45,297 nucleotides of DNA from Kangiellaceae bacterium (GTDB lineage: Bacteria; Pseudomonadota; Gammaproteobacteria; Enterobacterales; Kangiellaceae). The position numbers and the translations under genes are program-made. Numbering within the stretch: the first letter of the stretch is position 1; the number at the start of each line of letters is the position of its first letter. Below the pieces are notes generated by a model. The model was not told where the DNA came from. It was given only the letters and a program-made list of their open reading frames with translations, and did not search any database. This document shows positions 1 through 9,095 of this stretch, piece by piece. The stretch spans positions 1-45,297 of the forward strand of contig JAHRVB010000026.1 of the NCBI GenBank assembly GCA_019090895.1. Reading direction: 5' to 3'.

Positions 1-2
1 CC

Positions 3-230
3 TTAGTTAAACTGGCTAAATCGGGAATCAAAGACGTTATAGTGCTATGTCCGGCTTTTGTTACTGATTGCTTAGAAACCCTGGAAGAAATCGCTATTCA
101 AGGCGAAGAAGTCTTTCTTAATGCAGGGGGAAATTCACTAAGACTAATTCCTTGCCTAAATGACCACCCTGCTTGGATTGATGTTTTAGCAGGATGGAGT
201 CAACCAGCTGGAGCAACGCAAAATGGCTAA
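3..230 (+). CDS. hemH: Ferrochelatase, C-terminal end (5' truncated by window edge)
   Basis: This is the last 75 codons of a ferrochelatase, which inserts Fe2+ into protoporphyrin IX in the final step of haem synthesis. The frame is open from base 3 with no start, so the gene begins outside the window. The visible segment carries the conserved C-terminal signature of the family: [15 protein letters not shown], then EVFLNAGG and an IPCLND stretch. The GTG at base 42 lies inside the conserved domain and is not a real start. The stop overlaps the start of the next gene by 8 bp, suggesting translational coupling. Seen directly: the motif and the overlap. Family assignment rests on recall of gammaproteobacterial HemH C-termini. 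Confidence 0.9.
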   Translation, partial: LVKLAKSGIKDVIVLCPAFVTDCLETLEEIAIQGEEVFLNAGGNSLRLIPCLNDHPAWIDVLAGWSQPAGATQNG

Positions 231-564
231 GTATAAAACGGGTCCATCGAAGGAAACGGAGGCTGCTGCTCAACAGACCGCTAAAGCAACCCAAAAATCC
301 GGTCAAACAAAAGAACAAACCAAATTAATTGCCCTAGGAATTCAAAAAGGTATTGAGCATTATAAAAAGCAGCAAAAGTCCAAGTCGAGGGAACTTGACA
401 AAAAGTTGAGAAACGTCAAAAAAACTGAGAATCAATCCTCATCATTATTACAAGATGCAAAAGCCACAACACATATTGATTCCAAACACAGTCAATCGAT
501 AATTCCTTGGTCACTTTTGGTTATTTCTTGGATCATTTTTATTGTTTATCTACAATTCAATTAG
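223..564 (+). CDS. DUF2956 family small membrane protein
   Basis: A 113-residue protein with the N-terminus typical of the DUF2956 family ([12 protein letters not shown], then [20 protein letters not shown]). A long Lys/Gln-rich basic region that is probably helical spans about residues 15-70. A single C-terminal membrane segment occupies about residues 91-111 ([18 protein letters not shown]), so it looks like a tail-anchored inner-membrane protein with a basic cytoplasmic part. The ATG overlaps the hemH stop, and GGAG lies 9 bases upstream. The function of the family is unknown. Linkage to hemH does not prove a role in haem synthesis. Confidence 0.8.
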   Translation: MAKYKTGPSKETEAAAQQTAKATQKSGQTKEQTKLIALGIQKGIEHYKKQQKSKSRELDKKLRNVKKTENQSSSLLQDAKATTHIDSKHSQSIIPWSLLVISWIIFIVYLQFN

Positions 565-624
565 AATCTAGTTGACGTTACGGAATGAAGGGCTAGATAA
601 CCACCCTAGAATCATCCTAAAACC

Positions 625-679
625 GAGCAGTCAATAAGAGGCTATTTAGTCTATATTTACTTGCTATTTTGGACTGCTC
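625..679. repeat. 8-bp inverted repeat with long loop
   Basis: GAGCAGTC (625-632) and GACTGCTC (672-679) are perfect inverted repeats separated by 39 bases, just upstream of the icmF promoter. The interior is AT-rich with a repeated GCTATTT. It could be a hairpin after the DUF2956 gene or a regulator site. There is no T-tract, so I do not call it a terminator. Confidence 0.3.
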
Positions 680-703
680 CGATTTCGCTATAGCCCCTTA
701 TTT

Positions 704-712
704 TGCTATAAT
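704..712 (+). promoter_or_regulatory. Extended -10 promoter for icmF
   Basis: TGC-TATAAT (704-712) is a consensus -10 hexamer with an upstream TGn extension. The -35 region around 683-689 (TTTCGCT) is a poor match, as expected for extended -10 promoters. The predicted start would leave an untranslated leader of about 80 bases before the icmF ATG. Confidence 0.6.
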
Positions 713-800
713 GCGCGCCTAATTTGCCCAGCCTTAAGAAAATCAATCCAGCGACTTCTAGGGCAAAAAGTATCAACATTTGATTAATCCAGGATCGACT

Positions 801-3800
801 ATGTCTGAAGCAACGCCTTACAAAAGTAATCATAAAATTAGAATGGTTACTGCGGCCTCCCTCTTTGATGGCCACGACGCCGCAATTAATATCATGCGCC
901 GTATCATTCAAGCAACGGGCTGTGAGGTTATTCATTTAGGGCACAACCGAAGTGTTCAAGAAGTGGTGAATTGTGCCATTCAGGAAGATGTTCAGGCGAT
1001 TGCGATGACGTCATATCAAGGTGGGCATGTTGAATATCTCAAATACATGGTCGACCTACTCAATGAAAATGGTTGTGGGCATATCAAAGTTTTCGCTGGT
1101 GGCGGCGGCGTTATTTTACCTGACGAAATTAGAGAACTTCATGAACATGGTGTAACTCGGGTCTACTCACCCGACGATGGTCGTGATATGGGACTTCAAG
1201 GCATGATCAATGACTTGGTCAAAACCGCCGATTTTGCGACGGGCGATCTAACTGACGAGAAACCTGCGCCAACCAGTATTCCTACATTTGAGCAACCGCG
1301 TGAAATTGGTCGACTGATTTCCGCGGCTGAAAACTTCCCAAACGCGACTCAAGAACTACTCAGTCAAGTCAGAAAAAAAGCCAATGCAAGTCAAACTCCA
1401 GTATTGGGGGTCACAGGAACGGGTGGAGCTGGAAAATCATCATTAGTCGATGAGCTCGTGCGTCGTTTTCTAATGGATTTTGAAGATAAAAATATTGCTA
1501 TCATTTCGGTAGACCCTTCCAAACGAAAAACAGGTGGTGCGCTTCTCGGTGATAGAATCCGAATGAACGCCATCAATAACGATCGTGTCTATATGCGCTC
1601 TCTCGCAACCCGCCAATCAAACTTGGCCCTATCGCCGCATATTCAAGACGCAGTCAATATCGTAAAAGCCGCAGACTTTGATTTAGTTATTTTAGAGACG
1701 TCCGGTATCGGGCAGTCAGACACAGAAATTGAAGAGCATTCTGACGTGTCGATGTATGTGATGACACCAGAATATGGTGCAGCGACTCAACTCGAAAAAA
1801 TTGACATGCTGGATTTCGCCGATTTAATAGCGATAAACAAGTTTGATAAACGTGGCGCGCAAGACGCCCTAAGAGACGTACAAAAACAATTCCAACGTAA
1901 CCACAATCGATTTACAGAAGCCACCGATACCATGCCCGTGCACGGTACTATCGCCAGCCAATTTAATGACCCAGGAACTAACCGCCTCTATAAACGTTTA
2001 ATGCAAGTGTTACAAACGAAAACCGCCACTAAGCTTGAATCCAACTTTGAATCTTGCGATGAAAACTCTGAAAAGCAATTTATCATCCCGCCGAAACGCA
2101 ATCGTTATTTAGCTGAAATTGCAGAGAATAATCGAGCATATGACGAATGGGCAGAGACCCAATCGAATCAAGCGCAAAAATTTCAGAGCGTCTCAGACAC
2201 TTTAGCCATAGCGAAAGAAAGTGGCGAATCAACTGCCGAAGAATCGATTCAAAATATGATCGAAACAACCAAACTCAAGCTCGATCGAGAGAACAGCAAA
2301 TTGCTCGATGATTGGGATGAAGAATGTCGACAGTACCAAAACGATGTATTTGTTTACAAAGTAAGAGACAAAGAAATTAAAGTCGATACTCATAGCCGCT
2401 CTTTATCAAACCAGAAAATTCCAAAAATTTCGGTCCCGAAATACAAAGGTTGGGGTGACCGACTTAAGTGGAAGTTACAAGAGAATTTCCCTGGTCAATT
2501 TCCTTACACTGCAGGTGTCTTTCCATTTAAACGAGAAGGCGAAGATCCAACTCGAATGTTTGCTGGCGAAGGTGGGCCCGAAAGAACCAATCGACGATTC
2601 CATTATGTAAGCAAAGGAATGCCTGCGGCACGTTTATCCACTGCATTTGATTCCGTCACTCTTTATGGAGACGACCCTCATGAACGCCCAGATATATTTG
2701 GTAAAATTGGCAACGCCGGCGTCTCAATCTGTTGTTTAGATGATGCTAAAAAGCTCTATTCTGGTTTTAGGTTAACAAAACCAACCACCTCGGTATCGAT
2801 GACCATTAACGGACCTGCACCGATTCTTGTTGGGTTCTTTATGAATGCAGCGATTGATCAAGAGTGTGAAATTTACATAAAAGAGAATGGCTTAGAAGAA
2901 AGCACCAAACAAAAAATCGCTGATATATATAGCAATAAAGATTTACCCGTTCCAAATTATCAAGGCGACATACCTGATGGTAATGATGGACTTGGATTAA
3001 TGCTACTTGGTATTACGGGCGACCAAGTGCTTCCCATCGAAACCTATGAAAAAATTAAGTTTGAGACGATTCAAAAGGTAAGGGGAACCGTTCAAGCCGA
3101 TATTTTGAAAGAAGATCAAGCACAAAATACCTGCATTTTTTCAACTGAATTTGCTTTGCGCCTAATGGGTGATGTGCAGGAATACTTCATTGAGAAAAAC
3201 ATTAGAAATTTCTACTCGGTTTCCATTTCTGGTTACCACATCGCAGAAGCGGGAGCGAACCCCATTTCTCAACTGGCATTTACTCTAGCGAACGGGTTTA
3301 CCTTTGTTGAGTATTACTTAGAAAGAGGAATGGACATCAATAAGTTTGCACCAAACTTTAGTTTCTTCTTCTCTAATGGCGTTGATCCTGAATACGCAGT
3401 AATTGGCCGTGTTGCTCGACGAATATGGGCAAAAGCAATGAAGCATAAATACAAAGCCAATTCACGCGCACAAATGCTTAAATATCATATTCAAACCTCT
3501 GGTCGTTCGTTGCATGCCCAGGAAATTGATTTCAATGACATTAGAACGACTCTACAAGCGTTGTATGCAATCTACGATAATTGTAATTCGTTGCATACTA
3601 ATGCCTATGATGAAGCAATTACCACACCGACAGAAGCGTCTGTGCGTCGAGCGATGGCAATTCAGTTAATCATTAATCGTGAACTTGGACTAAATAAAAA
3701 CCAAAATCCTTTGCAAGGCTCATTTATTATTGAAGAACTGACTGACTTAGTTGAAGAAGCTATCTTGATGGAATTTGAACGAATCAGTGAGCGTGGTGGT

Positions 3801-4181
3801 GTTTTGGGCGCGATGGAAACAATGTATCAACGCTCCAAAATTCAAGAAGAGTCCATGCATTATGAAATGCTTAAGCATACCGGTGAATATCCAATTATTG
3901 GTGTCAATACTTTCTTATCAGCGGATGGTTCCCCGACGGTTATTCCAGGCGAAGTCATTCGTTCAACCGAAGATGAGCGAAATTACCAAATTGAAATGCT
4001 TGCCAGACTCAATCAAAGCCACACCGACAAGATCGAAGAGCAAGTTAAAGCCATTCAAACCGCCGCACTTGAGAATCAAAATATTTTTGAAGTGTTGATG
4101 GAAGCGACGAAGTACTGTTCGTTAGGAAAAATATCAAATACTCTTTATGAAGTGGGCGGACAGTATCGAAGAAGTATGTAA
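801..4181 (+). CDS. icmF: Fused isobutyryl-CoA mutase IcmF
   Basis: A 1126-residue adenosylcobalamin-dependent mutase interconverting isobutyryl-CoA and n-butyryl-CoA, with its G-protein chaperone fused in. Domains in order: B12-binding domain (about 12-150) with the DGHD motif (H25 as lower axial ligand) and a GGGG turn; MeaI-like GTPase (about 190-410) with P-loop GTGGAGKSS and an NKFDKRG motif; a charged linker; and the TIM-barrel mutase domain (about 540-1126) with SISGYH and QTSGRS. F574 (in VFPFKRE) and Q775 (in DQAQNT) fall where, by remembered alignment, methylmalonyl-CoA mutases have Tyr and Arg. That favours isobutyryl-CoA over methylmalonyl-CoA. I chose ATG 801, with AGGA upstream, over the TTG at 780. 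Length fits the family. Confidence 0.93.
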   Translation: MSEATPYKSNHKIRMVTAASLFDGHDAAINIMRRIIQATGCEVIHLGHNRSVQEVVNCAIQEDVQAIAMTSYQGGHVEYLKYMVDLLNENGCGHIKVFAGGGGVILPDEIRELHEHGVTRVYSPDDGRDMGLQGMINDLVKTADFATGDLTDEKPAPTSIPTFEQPREIGRLISAAENFPNATQELLSQVRKKANASQTPVLGVTGTGGAGKSSLVDELVRRFLMDFEDKNIAIISVDPSKRKTGGALLGDRIRMNAINNDRVYMRSLATRQSNLALSPHIQDAVNIVKAADFDLVILETSGIGQSDTEIEEHSDVSMYVMTPEYGAATQLEKIDMLDFADLIAINKFDKRGAQDALRDVQKQFQRNHNRFTEATDTMPVHGTIASQFNDPGTNRLYKRLMQVLQTKTATKLESNFESCDENSEKQFIIPPKRNRYLAEIAENNRAYDEWAETQSNQAQKFQSVSDTLAIAKESGESTAEESIQNMIETTKLKLDRENSKLLDDWDEECRQYQNDVFVYKVRDKEIKVDTHSRSLSNQKIPKISVPKYKGWGDRLKWKLQENFPGQFPYTAGVFPFKREGEDPTRMFAGEGGPERTNRRFHYVSKGMPAARLSTAFDSVTLYGDDPHERPDIFGKIGNAGVSICCLDDAKKLYSGFRLTKPTTSVSMTINGPAPILVGFFMNAAIDQECEIYIKENGLEESTKQKIADIYSNKDLPVPNYQGDIPDGNDGLGLMLLGITGDQVLPIETYEKIKFETIQKVRGTVQADILKEDQAQNTCIFSTEFALRLMGDVQEYFIEKNIRNFYSVSISGYHIAEAGANPISQLAFTLANGFTFVEYYLERGMDINKFAPNFSFFFSNGVDPEYAVIGRVARRIWAKAMKHKYKANSRAQMLKYHIQTSGRSLHAQEIDFNDIRTTLQALYAIYDNCNSLHTNAYDEAITTPTEASVRRAMAIQLIINRELGLNKNQNPLQGSFIIEELTDLVEEAILMEFERISERGGVLGAMETMYQRSKIQEESMHYEMLKHTGEYPIIGVNTFLSADGSPTVIPGEVIRSTEDERNYQIEMLARLNQSHTDKIEEQVKAIQTAALENQNIFEVLMEATKYCSLGKISNTLYEVGGQYRRSM

Positions 4182-4210
4182 CTATTCAAATATTGGTGTT
4201 GCAGATAGCT

Positions 4211-4406
4211 TTAGGTGGGTTGATGCCTCGAACCCACCGAGAGTACTTCCTTTGTTGTCTTGTCGAACGTTCAAATTAGTATGTTCAAATCAATGGGTGA
4301 TTTATTCGCATTTTACTTGTTATTCTAAAGCAAGGTTTATCAAAGTAGGTCCATTTATTATTAAAGTCTGTTGTTGGGGTTCGAAAAACTCACCACCAAC
4401 CTACGA
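4211..4406. repeat. MITE-like segment with related inverted ends
   Basis: The 292-bp gap between icmF and the next gene holds no credible gene. Its left part has a perfect 8-bp stem, GGTGGGTT (4214-4221) against AACCCACC (4231-4238). The right part (about 4375-4406), read on the minus strand, begins TAGGTTGGTGGTGAG and continues to TCGAACCCC. The left end reads TAGGTGGGTTGATG then TCGAACCCACC, so the two ends are related inverted repeats about 195 bp apart. GGGTTC/AACC repeats of this sort are often small non-autonomous or REP-type elements. No transposase and no clear target duplication are visible. Confidence 0.35.
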
Positions 4407-4473
4407 AAATTTATTTACGTACTTACCGTGTTTAATATTGCTATAAGCCTAACTTGCTCGGAGGAGCTTGCGT

Positions 4474-4836
4474 ATGTCTAACTACCCAGAATCTTTTGAT
4501 CACATGCTTGCTGCATGGAATGAATCCGAACCACAGCTTGTGCGCAAACATTTATTGAAGGCCCTGACCCCCGATGTCAGGTTCGTCGATCCTTCTATCG
4601 ATGTGACTGGTATCGAGGGTTTCGAAAATAATGTTCATGAAGTACATACCCGACTGCCGGGCGCTGTCTATTCTCGAACAAGTGGAGTTGATTCTCACCA
4701 CGGGTTCTACCGATACCATTGGGCGATTCATCAGAATGGTGAACTCCTCGTTCCAGGATTCGATGTAGTCGAAACAGATAATTCAGGATTCATTATATCT
4801 GTAATTGGGTTTTTTGGGCCGATTCCAAAAACTTAA
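4474..4836 (+). CDS. SnoaL-like / NTF2-family protein
   Basis: A 120-residue soluble protein resembling the SnoaL-like branch of the NTF2 fold: an N-terminal helix (SFDHMLAAWNESE), the VRFVDPSIDVTGIEGFENNV stretch, then alternating strands ending FFGPIPKT. Members of this fold include polyketide cyclases, isomerases and uncharacterised small-ligand binders, so the substrate cannot be inferred. The start at ATG 4474 is well supported by GGAGGAG at 4460-4466, 7 bases upstream. A TTG six bases earlier is not needed. It has no signal peptide and stands alone, convergent with the minus-strand trmK. Confidence 0.7.
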   Translation: MSNYPESFDHMLAAWNESEPQLVRKHLLKALTPDVRFVDPSIDVTGIEGFENNVHEVHTRLPGAVYSRTSGVDSHHGFYRYHWAIHQNGELLVPGFDVVETDNSGFIISVIGFFGPIPKT

Positions 4837-4887
4837 CAACAAATCTTTTGTTTCAGATTAGATAAAATCTCTTTTTCAGCTGTTGAT

Positions 4888-5544
4888 TCAAAAAAACCCT
4901 TTACTCTCATAACCCTCAAGTATCGGCAAATATGCCTCTGAATTCGTTTTCACTTTTTTAGAATAATAAAAAATAGTTTTGCGCAAGTACTCATGATGGT
5001 CTGGATTCTCATTATTCCACTGTTCATCGCCAGTGAGTGTGATATCCTTTTTAGCAGCGTGAGAAACATAAATAATTTCATAAAACCGCTTGTTTTCTTT
5101 AACAATTTCTTCGGATACTAGTTTATAACCAAGATTGATTAGAAGCTGTCTCACCTGATAGTTGCCATGAACAGAGCATATTAACAAATCAAAATTATTA
5201 TCGAGTGATTGACGAGTTAGACTCTCAATGAACTCAATCGTTTTGTCGCCACCAACACCAGCGATAATAAACAGTTGTGATTGTTGCTTAGGAATAGTAA
5301 CTAAAGATAAATCCTGACAAATAACTTTCCAGTCATAGTTTGGCTTTGGAAAAAAACGGATCAATTTTTGTTCTAACAATTCCATTTGTTGTTCGAGAAT
5401 ATCATTGAAAATAATTTTACTCGCTGCTTTTCGCTTCAGTAAAGTCATCCCCAGCATTCCGTGATCGCAACAACAATCCCATATAATGGAATAATTGTTT
5501 GTAACGGCTGAGTCGAGCCGAGATAAACGCTTACCTAACTTCAA
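4888..5544 (-). CDS. trmK: tRNA (adenine22-N1)-methyltransferase family protein
   Basis: A 218-residue class I SAM-dependent methyltransferase of the TrmK family, which methylates N1 of A22 in tRNA in characterised bacterial members. The SAM-binding motif is the Cys-rich IWDCCCDHGMLG near the N-terminus. A second core segment, FIIAGVGGDKTIEFIE, fits the family's catalytic region. I chose the TTG at 5544 (MKLGKRLSRLD) because GGGA sits 6 bases upstream and family members start similarly. A TTG four codons earlier is possible. It lies close behind the upstream hydrolase gene in the same direction, so they may be cotranscribed, though the functions look unrelated. Confidence 0.8.
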   Translation of the reverse strand: MKLGKRLSRLDSAVTNNYSIIWDCCCDHGMLGMTLLKRKAASKIIFNDILEQQMELLEQKLIRFFPKPNYDWKVICQDLSLVTIPKQQSQLFIIAGVGGDKTIEFIESLTRQSLDNNFDLLICSVHGNYQVRQLLINLGYKLVSEEIVKENKRFYEIIYVSHAAKKDITLTGDEQWNNENPDHHEYLRKTIFYYSKKVKTNSEAYLPILEGYESKGFF

Positions 5545-5577
5545 TGAAATTCCCAAATGGATTGTATAGCAAACAAT

Positions 5578-7449
5578 TCAAGATGATACCTTATTTGTCA
5601 GACGTGCTATGGCTTCAAGTACTTTTTTATTTTCGGATTCCATTATGAGCACCTTCTTATAGCTCTCAAGTGCTGACTTTGTTTTATTTAGCGATTCATA
5701 GAATTTTGCTAACTTCATCCAACTCATAGCGCTCGCCTCAAAAAGTCGACTACTCAGTAGCCGTAATTTTAGTGCTTGTTTATTTTTTCCTTGTTCTGAT
5801 AGTTTATCAGCGAAGTTTGATATATTCCATTCGACTTGTTCTTTCATGTTAGGTGTATTGGCGAAAAAATCAGCGTATGTATCTTCAGCCTTGTCCAAAT
5901 CACCTTGAATAACGTATTCGAATAACATTTTCTCCCCTTCTTCAAGCCGACGCCTTGTTACCGTTTCACCATTTCCCATATCAAAGACGAGTTCTATTTT
6001 CCTAGTCTTTGAGTTTTCAATAAAACTGAATTTTCTATCATGCTCTCTTCGAACATAAACATTATCTTCGATTCTAAATACTTCCATATCGGTTCCATCA
6101 AGATATTTCATCATAACTTTGTCGCCAATTTTGCTAATAGTAAACAACATATCTGGATCAAAATAATAGCGACCGGAAATACGATTGAGTTCAATCTCAT
6201 CGATTGCAATAGACTGATATTGCGACGCTATATAATTCGCCCACTGGTAGTATGAAGCCACGCTATTCTTCAGTTCTTCAATAAACGCTGGATGATTTGA
6301 ATTGGTCATGATGACGACTCCATAACCACCGGTCTTGTGAGCAACCATGTCGGCACTAAATCCTTCATCCCAACCACCATGACCGAAATAAATATCACTG
6401 TCTGACTTAGTATCTATAAATAAACCCAGACCAGTATTTTTACTCACCCAGGGTGTCAACATCTTTTCCGTCATCGATTGAGATAAAACCTTACTCTTAT
6501 CAGATTTAATTGCCGTTTGAATATCAATAGCAAACTTAGCGAGATCACTAGCGGTGGTCCAAAGACCGGCAGCGGCCATTTCAGGATACACATGACGCTT
6601 TCCAGGAACTGGTTTTTTATTAGGTAAATATCCAGCGGCTGCGTGTTTCAATTTTTCTGCAGGTAACGGCTGCTCATAAGTACTTTTACTCATTGCCAAT
6701 GGCTTAAGGACCAAGTTATTCATTACCGTTGGATAATCACTGCCGCTGACATCAGACACCATTTTTTGCATTACCGTATAACCGCCGCCGGAATAACGCA
6801 TTTTTGTTTGCGGAAGCATATCGACAACAACGGCGGATGAATTAGCCGGTTTTTCCCCATTTAATACTTGAGTAACCGTCGGTACAGCGAGTCCTTCCGA
6901 GTAGCCCCAAAAGCCATGAACAGTGAGACCCGCGCTATGATTGAGTATATGCTTGAGCGCTACAGGCTGCTCTTTTGTAAACTCATTATCTGGAATTTTC
7001 CAATCCTTTAAGAACTGATTGGCTGGCTTATCAAGAGACAATTTATTTTGCTCAACTAATTTTAACGCGCCATACGCTGCAACAGGTTTACTAATTGAAC
7101 CGGCTTGAAATAACGTATTTTGATCAACCGCTTGATTGGTTTCTCTATCGGTCACACCATAGGATTTTACCCAGTGAATTTTATAATCTTTAATTACCGC
7201 AATACTCACCCCAGGCACACCGTAGAATTCCATTCTTTCCTTAATGTTCCAATTCTCATCGCCTGCAAATTGAACTGAGCCTCTTAAACCATTTTCAACT
7301 GTAATGATTTCACGTTCGATTGGATTTTTCCCTTCGGCAAACGAATTTAAAGAAAATGCGACTACTAACACTCCAGTGGTTGAAGTTATTACTCTTGATA
7401 ATTTCAGACAAGAGCTAGGTACTTTTTTGAATATGTTTTTGGGGTTCAT
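5578..7449 (-). CDS. Secreted serine hydrolase (beta-lactamase/S12 family) with C-terminal TPR-like region
   Basis: A 623-residue exported protein. A signal peptide ends near NSFA, followed by a peptidase S12 / class C beta-lactamase fold. The nucleophile motif SISK is near residue 117, the second motif YSGGGY near 220, and HGGWDEGF (third motif, HGG in place of KTG) near 353. This architecture is usual for D-aminopeptidase or esterase-type relatives rather than true AmpC. After a beta-rich middle domain, the last 100 or so residues form helical TPR-like repeats (AMSWMKLAKFYESLNKTKSA). The start at ATG 7449 is set by AGGAG seven bases upstream. Longer readings to 7545 are unlikely. Substrate unknown. 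Confidence 0.8.
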   Translation of the reverse strand: MNPKNIFKKVPSSCLKLSRVITSTTGVLVVAFSLNSFAEGKNPIEREIITVENGLRGSVQFAGDENWNIKERMEFYGVPGVSIAVIKDYKIHWVKSYGVTDRETNQAVDQNTLFQAGSISKPVAAYGALKLVEQNKLSLDKPANQFLKDWKIPDNEFTKEQPVALKHILNHSAGLTVHGFWGYSEGLAVPTVTQVLNGEKPANSSAVVVDMLPQTKMRYSGGGYTVMQKMVSDVSGSDYPTVMNNLVLKPLAMSKSTYEQPLPAEKLKHAAAGYLPNKKPVPGKRHVYPEMAAAGLWTTASDLAKFAIDIQTAIKSDKSKVLSQSMTEKMLTPWVSKNTGLGLFIDTKSDSDIYFGHGGWDEGFSADMVAHKTGGYGVVIMTNSNHPAFIEELKNSVASYYQWANYIASQYQSIAIDEIELNRISGRYYFDPDMLFTISKIGDKVMMKYLDGTDMEVFRIEDNVYVRREHDRKFSFIENSKTRKIELVFDMGNGETVTRRRLEEGEKMLFEYVIQGDLDKAEDTYADFFANTPNMKEQVEWNISNFADKLSEQGKNKQALKLRLLSSRLFEASAMSWMKLAKFYESLNKTKSALESYKKVLIMESENKKVLEAIARLTNKVSS

Positions 7450-7617
7450 TTGATCTCCTGAGTGAGAGTTTTTATTTTGATCACAGCATAACACAGACCA
7501 GAATATATCACTACATATGTAACAGTTTAGCTTTTGATAAACCATAATCTAAAGTCATTCGAGAAATTTGGCACGAAGATCTCATGTTTTCATAGAGTTA
7601 ACCAAATGGAATAACCG

Positions 7618-7653
7618 ATAGTTACTTGCTCATTCAATGAATAGTGTAACTAT
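7618..7653. repeat. Imperfect hairpin between the GNAT and hydrolase genes
   Basis: ATAGTTAC (7618-7625) and GTAACTAT (7646-7653) are perfect arms, and the loop contains a smaller ATTCA/TGAAT pair. It lies in the 260-bp gap upstream of the hydrolase. No T-run follows on either strand, so an operator is as likely as a terminator. Confidence 0.3.
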
Positions 7654-7687
7654 ACAAGTTGTCACTTTGAGACCAATATAATTACAA

Positions 7688-7705
7688 TCTCAAAACTTAT
7701 TGAGA
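7688..7705 (-). terminator. Weak hairpin after the GNAT gene
   Basis: TCTCAA and TTGAGA form a 6-bp stem with a 6-base loop immediately downstream of the GNAT stop codon. It is followed on the minus strand by an AT-rich stretch (TTGTAATTAT) rather than a true T-tract. A weak candidate terminator. Confidence 0.3.
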
Positions 7706-7709
7706 CACC

Positions 7710-8309
7710 CTAAAGTTCTCTAAACATATAAGTGGTAGAACAAAAACCCTTGCCGCCGGTCTGCTTCGCAAAATTAGGTATCGAGCCGGCAACTTTAAAA
7801 CCAACCAACTCATAGAGTTTTTGCGATACATCACCGCTGCGAGTATCCAGTGTAATGAGTGTTTTATTTTGTGACTTAGCGAGTGTTATAGCGGCCTCCA
7901 TTAACAACCGGCCGATGCCCTTTTTTCTTTGTTTTGAATGTACCATCATTTTAGCTATCTCACATCGGTGTTGCTGATTCGGTGGCATAGAGATAATGAG
8001 CTGTACGGTCCCAACGATTTTACCATTCGATTCTGCAATAATTAAGGCGCGATTATTTGCTTCAACCAGTGGTAAAATTTGGTCACACCAAAAGTCCTTA
8101 GCCTCCTCCATGGATAATGGTTGTACAAAACCAATTGATGCATCATTCGAAACACTGTCAAATAAAATGCCGGCCAATTCATCAAGCTGGCATAGTGTTA
8201 AAATCGGGTTATTTGTAGTAGATTCAGATAAATTTAAACAGTTTGAATCAAAAATATTTAATTTCAAAAGATTCAAACTCTTATTAACTATTTTTAACAA
8301 TATCGGCAT
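7710..8309 (-). CDS. GNAT family N-acetyltransferase
   Basis: A 199-residue acetyl-CoA-dependent acetyltransferase. The hallmark motif A is QRKKGIGRLLMEAA, preceded by the strand EIAKMMVHS, and the late segment KLYELVGFKVAGSIPNFA is typical of GNAT motif B. The acyl acceptor cannot be predicted. The ATG at 8309 lies one base after the stop of the upstream XRE regulator gene, and the GGAG used as ribosome site is inside that gene's last codons, 7 bases before the ATG. The two genes are therefore translationally coupled, and the regulator probably controls this enzyme. Confidence 0.85.
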   Translation of the reverse strand: MPILLKIVNKSLNLLKLNIFDSNCLNLSESTTNNPILTLCQLDELAGILFDSVSNDASIGFVQPLSMEEAKDFWCDQILPLVEANNRALIIAESNGKIVGTVQLIISMPPNQQHRCEIAKMMVHSKQRKKGIGRLLMEAAITLAKSQNKTLITLDTRSGDVSQKLYELVGFKVAGSIPNFAKQTGGKGFCSTTYMFREL

Positions 8310-8310
8310 T

Positions 8311-8862
8311 TTATCGCTCCGTTGCAATGGTTATCAGATATTCGGCAGCTATTTTCCTAGTTTCAAAAATCGAGGAGCCTGATAATTTATAGCGTAAACA
8401 ATCACCTTTACTAAGCTGATATTGATTAGTTTCGACCGTCACATTCAATTTGCCGGAAATTATAATCAGATGATGCTCTTGTCCCAGAATTGAAGGCTTG
8501 TCATACCTTAGCTTTTGGTTCGCTTGCAATTGTCCTTTCACTATTTCAAATTTCAATTGGGTTGAAGGCGGAGAGATATTAGTGCGTGTAAAACCGCAGG
8601 TTTGGTCAACCCAAACTTTTTGAGATTCCCTTCCTATAAACGCATCGAAGTTCACATCTAAAGGTGAAAGCAATACAGAAATTGGAAGTTGATAAGCACT
8701 CGATAAATGCCCTAGAGTTTCAGCTGTTGGACTCACTTCATCGTTTTCAATCCGTGAAAGGGTTGCTCTACTCACTCCGCTTTTTTCAGCCAAGTCGCTG
8801 AGAGTAAATCCTTGATTATTTCGAATTTCCCTCAAATGGGTTGCTAATTGTTTAGATTGCAT
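8311..8862 (-). CDS. XRE-family regulator with C-terminal cupin domain
   Basis: A 183-residue transcription factor. An N-terminal XRE helix-turn-helix (about residues 7-62: LREIRNNQGFTLSDLAEKSG, then SRATLSRIENDEVSPT) is followed by a cupin sensor domain (about 105-180, including GQEHHLIIISGKLNVTV and LSKGDCLRYKLSG). This architecture is common among small-molecule-responsive repressors controlling detoxification or catabolic genes. It is first in a two-gene operon with the GNAT gene. The palindromes upstream (8960-8986) overlap its own -35 region, so autoregulation is likely. The inducer is unknown. Confidence 0.88.
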   Translation of the reverse strand: MQSKQLATHLREIRNNQGFTLSDLAEKSGVSRATLSRIENDEVSPTAETLGHLSSAYQLPISVLLSPLDVNFDAFIGRESQKVWVDQTCGFTRTNISPPSTQLKFEIVKGQLQANQKLRYDKPSILGQEHHLIIISGKLNVTVETNQYQLSKGDCLRYKLSGSSIFETRKIAAEYLITIATER

Positions 8863-8945
8863 CTTTTATGCCCTTTCTTAAAGGTTGATTCCAATGAGAG
8901 ACTTCTTTTGCCTCTAACACCAGCCTCCTTATTGGGAAGAATCAA

Positions 8946-8954
8946 AGTATACCA
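8946..8954 (-). promoter_or_regulatory. Extended -10 promoter of the XRE-GNAT operon
   Basis: On the minus strand TGG-TATACT forms an extended -10 element. The predicted -35 position, 17 bases upstream, falls inside the palindromic operator and matches poorly. The resulting leader is about 75 bases. Confidence 0.55.
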
Positions 8955-8959
8955 TAAAC

Positions 8960-8986
8960 GAGAACAAATTCTCATATATGAGAATT
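8960..8986. promoter_or_regulatory. Palindromic operator for the XRE-cupin regulator
   Basis: AATTCTCATATATGAGAATT (8967-8986) is a perfect 20-bp palindrome. It overlaps a second palindrome, GAGAACAAATTCTC (8960-8973), so GAGAA/TTCTC half-sites are tandemly arranged over the -35 region of the XRE-GNAT promoter. This geometry suits a dimeric HTH repressor binding its own promoter. Assignment to this regulator is inferred from position. Confidence 0.6.
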
Positions 8987-9027
8987 GAAAAATAAAGCAA
9001 TACAACTTAAAACCGTTAACCCCAGCC

Positions 9028-9041
9028 GAGAACAATTGCTC
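9028..9041. promoter_or_regulatory. Secondary operator-like site
   Basis: GAGAACAATTGCTC resembles the GAGAACAAATTCTC element about 70 bp away (12 of 14 positions match). It could be an auxiliary site for the same XRE regulator, at a distance that would allow looping. Confidence 0.35.
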
Positions 9042-9095
9042 AATTTTATATAGGTTGTGTCGAATTATCCGGAGAAAGTGACTATGAGGAGTTTA

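Noticed and set aside
801..4181. Methylmalonyl-CoA mutase
   Set aside because: The fused order B12 domain - GTPase - mutase and the F574/Q775 pair indicate IcmF.
4147..4446. 99-codon plus-strand frame overlapping the icmF end
   Set aside because: It starts inside icmF in another frame, has no ribosome site or family resemblance, and runs through the inverted-repeat region.
5578..7449. Class C beta-lactamase (antibiotic resistance) reading
   Set aside because: The motifs fit the wider S12 group, with HGG instead of KTG and Gly in the second motif. The length and TPR tail are unlike AmpC.
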